From: Bryobacteraceae bacterium
GTDB taxonomy: Bacteria; Acidobacteriota; Terriglobia; Bryobacterales; Bryobacteraceae
Reading direction: 5' to 3'
Assembly: GCA_025350445.1 (NCBI GenBank)
Contig: JANXXV010000645.1
Location: 1 to 7,764, forward strand
Length of the DNA stretch: 7,764 nucleotides
Part shown: positions 5,901 to 7,764 of the stretch, one piece after another
Layout: every line of letters starts with the position of its first letter
Numbering within the stretch: the first letter of the stretch is position 1
Made by a program: the position numbers and the translations under genes
Notes under the pieces: model-generated
The model's database searches: none
The model's input: only the letters and a program-made list of their open reading frames with translations
What the model was told of the DNA's origin: nothing

Positions 5901-6768
5901 GCAGACGCATGCCCACAATCAACCCGCATTCGGCCATCCGGGCGGCAAGGCCGGCCGGGGAGAGTTCCTCCTCCACGATGTGGACGCGATTCTGGTGCTG
6001 CATCAAATCCCGCACCCGCCGCGAAACGGCGACATCGTTTTCAATTTCTCCACTCAGTTTTTGGAAGGGGAAGAATTCGATGTCGACGGGTTCGGCCTGT
6101 AAAAAGCGGTCGAGGGCGGTGGCTACTTCGGATTGCCAAAACCCTGCATCCACGTCTATGTTCCAATTGCGAAGCGAGACGCCGATTTTTCGCGCAGTGG
6201 ATTTTGGGGCGGCCGGTTTGGACCAGGGCAGGGCGAAGACGGGGTCGGCGGTGAGGTGAATCTTCGCCGCGGGAACGGCGAGGGATTCCAGCAGCAGGCG
6301 GGAGCCGCCGTCCCTTACGGTGATGATTTGCGCGGCATCGCAGATGGCTTTTGTAAACAGCTTGCCGTGCCTGGACAGCAGCGGGCCGGCGCCCACCGCG
6401 TAGAGCATCAGCGGTTTGGCATAAAGAGAAGCGAGTATGGCGGAGGTGGCGTAGAAGCTGAGGCCGGAATGATTATCGGACAGCAGCGCATTCGGATCGA
6501 CGCCCCAGTAATCCTGGAACAGGCCACCGCCGCCGATGATCACCATATCCGCGCCGCGGATGGCCTCCAGAATGCCAAGAGCGTGGGACCAGAGGATGGC
6601 TTTCACGTCATACCTGGCCGCCGTTTTCTCAGGCTCGCCGGAGGTGACTGTTACACGGAGGTCCGGCTGCAGGGCGCGGAGATGCGCCAGCATGGCGGTG
6701 AGGATCGCTTCGTCCCCGGTGTTACCAAAGCCGTAGTAGCCGGTGATGAAGATGTGGTTCCTGTTCAA
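2917..6768 (-). CDS. Fusion protein: polysaccharide pyruvyltransferase + GT-B glycosyltransferase + degenerate GT2 + IPT/TIG-like domain
   Basis: One uninterrupted 1283-residue frame with clear modules. (a) 1-375: polysaccharide pyruvyltransferase of the CsaB type (PF04230), with GYYGFGNTGDEAIL (10-23), GGGGLFQD (79-86), RLHAIIF (288-294) and ALSYDPKV (304-311). The family transfers pyruvate from phosphoenolpyruvate to a sugar. (b) About 405-500: charged, probably coiled-coil linker, then an acidic Pro/Glu stretch near 585-600. (c) 609-965: GT-B (GT4-like) glycosyltransferase, with RFQRPQQIA (622-630), YDCMDDW (733-739), KPVIGYFG (from about 808) and YEYFSQGKPVVATD (900-913). (d) About 977-1165: GT2-like domain with ADNNSSDAT (1014-1022), but NPR (1067-1069) where the metal-binding acidic motif should be, and a shortened region after GGFE (1147-1150) lacking the ED catalytic segment. 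(e) About 1184-1283: beta-rich IPT/TIG-like domain ending DFGESDRLQFTV. No signal peptide or membrane helix is seen, so it is probably cytoplasmic or peripheral. The start is TTG (6766-6768) with GGAG five bases upstream; no in-frame ATG fits better. Confidence 0.93.
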   Translation of the reverse strand: MNRNHIFITGYYGFGNTGDEAILTAMLAHLRALQPDLRVTVTSGEPEKTAARYDVKAILWSHALGILEAIRGADMVIIGGGGLFQDYWGVDPNALLSDNHSGLSFYATSAILASLYAKPLMLYAVGAGPLLSRHGKLFTKAICDAAQIITVRDGGSRLLLESLAVPAAKIHLTADPVFALPWSKPAAPKSTARKIGVSLRNWNIDVDAGFWQSEVATALDRFLQAEPVDIEFFPFQKLSGEIENDVAVSRRVRDLMQHQNRVHIVEEELSPAGLAARMAECGLIVGMRLHAIIFGMLANVPVIALSYDPKVDQLMQRVKLPHLCIDIKSIENTHLTRLMREALRNAAELRATIGEQTAELEQQAGSNASIAMDVLRNEPKPRQPLGAEASLLLRHGIQAHLQTFDAGRVEAARLFKEVGFYMEESRRNAARVEELSVVLAKNETAFGKTANAQNIEIAKLKIRISQFDKEHRKLEKTYLFKLWQAEQIRQQAVSGLRHYQEAFQRTLISHRNEKAWQIMLALRKAYTLLFRRGLGPFCKWVLSWPGQGPGSLAEYDVQFPNLSAYMPEQQLAEALLTAEASAWLETEEATETEPAPVPTLAEILPKQTYDVIVFPVFDFEFRFQRPQQIAAEFARRGHRVFWLSPGRHLPLSHPKRYEAIQLRPDLWELHFRGENLEMYTGSLSDEDAEPISAALREVYRDFAITENCVLLQFPFWRRIGLNLRQEFNSRIIYDCMDDWRNWTAEPRISQWNLDEERNLAREADVLVVTAQELYERQQAFRPDPILARNAADFEFLSTPRANNLIPDKSKPVIGYFGAIADWFDLELMTRIAELRPQYNFFFIGHVYALDTARIQSLPNVTFLGEKNYREIPLYLSHFDVCLIPFVLNDLIKGVDPVKMYEYFSQGKPVVATDMPELASLNDLVYIGKNVGDFAAKLDEAVREDDPQLRRRRIEYAKANTWAARVDVIDEAVRKSFPMVSILVATESGEEAFLETFFDSVQRNTAWPNYEIIVADNNSSDATRATLLKRAALNNRIHLELINENTATAGCYNVAAQKATGEYLVFLNPRIIVTPGWLERMVRHCRRDPSIGAVAAVTTFSEGDYENVLEMQAFALGIAKDKFEQVSNTPATALDCVLIPKAAWDKAGGFEGIHRVAAQDVFVHRFDTGSPVEFIRVGSISGQRPEFRLKLNKLHPSTCYAREGFQIQPTGQSALGVECENATPGTAIVWGSTILASWYQTPSVISALIPPGLYESPGVVDIYLMNDFGESDRLQFTVDAPPKP

Positions 6769-6773
6769 TGAAT

Positions 6774-6777
6774 CTCC
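6774..6777 (-). promoter_or_regulatory. Ribosome binding site that decides the TTG start of the fusion gene
   Basis: On the minus strand GGAG (complement of 6774-6777) lies five bases before TTG (6766-6768). No in-frame ATG or GTG lies nearby upstream, and the pyruvyltransferase domain begins right after the TTG (HIFITGYYGFGN), so TTG is the likely start. Confidence 0.6.
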
Positions 6778-6815
6778 GTATGAGGCGGCAAATGGAACGC
6801 CGGATGAAGCCAGGT

Positions 6816-6853
6816 GAATATATTATTTTACGCTGGGGAGATGAAGTTGCCTG
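6816..6853 (-). promoter_or_regulatory. Possible promoter region of the glycan operon
   Basis: An AT-rich tract (6817-6830) stands out in GC-rich surroundings. On the minus strand it offers TAAAAT (complement of 6825-6830) or TATATT (6817-6822) as a -10 element. The -35 candidates about 17 bases upstream match only 3/6. If used, the leader would be 40-50 bases. This is the only promoter-like sequence I see for the operon. Confidence 0.25.
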
Positions 6854-6892
6854 TACAGAGCGGGGAGGGGGGGCGAAACCCCTTCATGGTTG

Positions 6893-6926
6893 GCGGGTAA
6901 ACTGGAAAGAGAAAGAATCGACCCGC
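6893..6926. promoter_or_regulatory. Inverted repeat adjoining the vapB start; possible operator
   Basis: GCGGGT (6893-6898) and ACCCGC (6921-6926) form a perfect 6-bp inverted repeat 22 bases apart, the second arm touching the ATG at 6927. VapB antitoxins usually bind inverted repeats at their own promoter, so an operator is possible. A G-rich tract with a small GGGG/CCCC hairpin (6870-6873 and 6879-6882) lies just upstream. The assignment rests on position only. Confidence 0.3.
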
Positions 6927-7196
6927 ATGACACTGGCGCTTGAATTATCGCCGGAACGAGAAGCCGCCTTGAAGGCACAGGCAGAGGCAGAGGCGCGCGG
7001 CATGAGTGTCGGGCAAGGGTTACTGGACCTTATCGAGCAACTTGCGCCGTCAGCTTCCATTGCTCACCTGCAGAAAACCAATCCTAAAGAGTGGGCCCGC
7101 CAGTTTCATGAATGGGCTGAAGGCCATGATCGCACGACACCGCTCTTGAGCGATGAAAGCATTAGCCGCGATAGCATCTATCCGGATCGCCTTTAG
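6927..7196 (+). CDS. VapB-like antitoxin (orphan)
   Basis: An 89-residue protein. The N terminus, MTLALELSPEREAALKAQA, is a short beta strand followed by an amphipathic helix, typical of small VapB-like DNA-binding antitoxins. The C-terminal part, with LQKTNPKEWARQFHEWAEGH and ending DESISRDSIYPDRL, is the acidic/aromatic tail I recall from antitoxins paired with PIN-domain toxins in Acidobacteria. The frame is open further upstream to 6768, but that stretch (MNLRMRRQMERR...) is Arg-rich, overlaps the divergent gene's start and does not look like the family, so I chose the ATG at 6927. The ribosome binding site is weak (purine-rich GGAAAG about 17 bases upstream). A normal partner would start right after it; instead only vapC debris follows three bases beyond the stop. 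The antitoxin may persist as a regulator or as protection against related toxins. Family is fairly sure; present function is not. Confidence 0.75.
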   Translation: MTLALELSPEREAALKAQAEAEARGMSVGQGLLDLIEQLAPSASIAHLQKTNPKEWARQFHEWAEGHDRTTPLLSDESISRDSIYPDRL

Positions 7197-7199
7197 GGC

Positions 7200-7260
7200 A
7201 TGCTTGTAGACACCGGCGTCTGCCTGCCGTAAGGCGATCAAGACGCTAGAACGGTTGGGA
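7200..7260 (+). pseudogene. vapC (PIN-domain toxin) remnant
   Basis: Three bases after the vapB stop, ATG at 7200 opens a frame reading MLVDTGVCLP and then stops at TAA (7230-7232). MLVDTGV is the classic PIN-domain start, with Asp4 as the first metal ligand. In the next frame, 7225-7260 reads CRKAIKTLERLG, which resembles the helix usually found about 15 residues further on in VapC proteins of this type. The best reading is a vapC that has lost an internal piece with a frame change and has then been cut off near 7260, where sequence opposite the 3' end of the DUF2442 gene takes over. No toxin can be made. Each piece alone is short; their order, spacing to vapB and strand make the call. Confidence 0.55.
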
Positions 7261-7501
7261 CTTCCGGCTTGGAAGTAACTGCTTGATAGAGGGCGTCGGG
7301 AGCGAGATCGGCTCCGTTCGGCCAGCACACTGCGCCATACTCATCTACGCGCACTTGCGAGAAGAGAGCCGGATCGCGGAGGGGTTCGAATACAGCCCCG
7401 AAAAGCCTGGAGGACAGATCTACCATCCCGCTTGTGCCATCGGCGAACACCACTTTTAACGTGTATCCTTCACCGGCGCTGACCCGAACGATTCGATACA
7501 T
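7238..7501 (-). CDS. DUF2442 domain protein
   Basis: An 87-residue protein with the DUF2442 pattern: LKVVFADGTSGMVDLSSRLF (15-34), then FEPLRDPALFSQVRVDE and CWPNGADLAPDALY towards the end. The family is small and soluble; it is often encoded beside DUF4160 and its biochemical role is not established. The start ATG (7499-7501) has GGAG (7509-7512) seven bases upstream, placed across the last codon of the DUF4160 gene, and only four bases separate the two genes, so they form one operon with probably coupled translation. The last ten or so residues (KPEVPTVLAS) are encoded opposite the vapC remnant at 7238-7260, so the C terminus may have been altered when the two segments were joined. It ends facing the vapB/vapC debris. 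Confidence 0.85.
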   Translation of the reverse strand: MYRIVRVSAGEGYTLKVVFADGTSGMVDLSSRLFGAVFEPLRDPALFSQVRVDEYGAVCWPNGADLAPDALYQAVTSKPEVPTVLAS

Positions 7502-7505
7502 TCCA

Positions 7506-7764
7506 TTACTCCAACGGCTGAATGGGACTGAGCGGACTATGCTCCTGCCCCTTGTTCCAATTATCGCGCAGCTCCCCCTTGTGAAGTTCGGCCCAATCGA
7601 GCACTAACCCAAGAGCTCGGCGTGGAAGCTTTCCTTCAATGACCTCCATCGTCTCGATAGCGATCTTTGCTTCGTGCTCCCCATAGATGGCGTGAAAGTG
7701 AGGGGGTGGGTGATCGTCATAGTACATCCGGATGACGATTCCAAAAAAGATGCTGAGCGTTGGC
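7506..7764 (-). CDS. DUF4160 domain protein (missing only the first bases of its start codon)
   Basis: The frame runs off the right edge: upstream of an internal Met (7725-7727) it continues as PTLSIFFGIVIR, which is the normal DUF4160 N terminus. The base at 7764 gives the G that would complete an ATG just outside the window, so the full protein should be about 86 residues. The core reads MYYDDHPPPHFHAIYGEHEA, the diagnostic HxPPHFH motif, followed by EGKLPRRALGLVLDWAELH and the ELRDNW signature. The histidine-rich motif suggests metal or nucleic acid binding, but no activity is established. It is followed four bases later by DUF2442. The pair recurs in many bacteria and is sometimes suspected of being a toxin-antitoxin-like module; that is unproven. 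The internal Met should not be taken as the start. Confidence 0.88.
   Translation of the reverse strand, partial: PTLSIFFGIVIRMYYDDHPPPHFHAIYGEHEAKIAIETMEVIEGKLPRRALGLVLDWAELHKGELRDNWNKGQEHSPLSPIQPLE

Noticed and set aside
6133..6771. Long plus-strand open frame (212 codons) opposite the pyruvyltransferase domain
   Set aside because: It mirrors a strand with clear CsaB motifs, is rich in Gly/Arg/Ala shadow sequence and has no family features; the coding strand is minus.
6860..6885. G-rich tract as a G-quadruplex or terminator
   Set aside because: Only two well-separated G runs are present and the GGGG/CCCC stem is 4 bp without a T-run, so neither can be supported.
6768..6926. Longer start for the vapB gene at 6768
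   Set aside because: The added 53 residues are Arg-rich and unlike an antitoxin, and would overlap the start of the divergent gene; MTLALELSPE is the natural beginning.
7506..7727. DUF4160 gene starting at the internal ATG at 7725-7727
   Set aside because: Upstream codons encode PTLSIFFGIVIR, the normal N terminus of this family, and the frame runs out of the window.

Overview
The window looks like a piece of a GC-rich chromosome from an environmental Gram-negative bacterium, most likely an acidobacterium of the Solibacter/Bryobacter type. This is inferred from a PEP-CTERM sorting tail, a DUF4160/DUF2442 pair, a VapB-type antitoxin of a style common in Acidobacteria, and several toxin-antitoxin remnants. 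It is a judgement from family content, not a database match.

Layout from left to right. (1) 1-135, plus strand: the last 44 residues of an exported protein ending in a PEP-CTERM signal. (2) 136-286: a gene-free stretch with small hairpins, a candidate promoter, and a perfect 15-base palindrome just before the next start codon. (3) 287-847, plus strand: an intact Tn3-type serine resolvase with no transposase beside it. Two imperfect 22-bp direct repeats straddle its stop codon. (4) 807-1001, minus strand: the 5' part of a small antitoxin-like gene, cut off at the edge of those repeats. (5) 1061-6768, minus strand: a two-gene operon, which is the core of the window. Its first gene encodes a 1283-residue fusion of a CsaB-type polysaccharide pyruvyltransferase, a coiled-coil linker, a GT-B glycosyltransferase, a degenerate GT2-like domain and a C-terminal IPT/TIG-like beta domain. 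Its second gene encodes a 619-residue polytopic membrane protein resembling the PTPS-related (GT-C-like) family. The two overlap by a GTGA stop/start. (6) 6769-6926: a divergent intergenic region with an AT-rich tract and an inverted repeat. (7) 6927-7196, plus strand: a VapB-like antitoxin, followed at 7200-7260 by a shredded vapC (PIN toxin). (8) 7238-7764, minus strand: a DUF4160 gene, complete except for the first two bases of its start codon, followed by a DUF2442 gene.

The operon probably builds or decorates a pyruvylated cell-surface glycan: the soluble fusion protein would supply pyruvyl and glycosyl transfer, and the membrane protein would act on a lipid-linked or extracytoplasmic substrate. 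That is inference from domain content.

The most unusual points are: the multi-enzyme fusion whose GT2 domain has lost both its DxD and its ED motif; a five-copy, 21-bp in-frame repeat in the membrane protein that is free of stop codons in all six frames; two further 12-bp in-frame tandem duplications in the same gene, one copying the operon's stop/start junction; and decayed toxin-antitoxin genes on both flanks of the operon.
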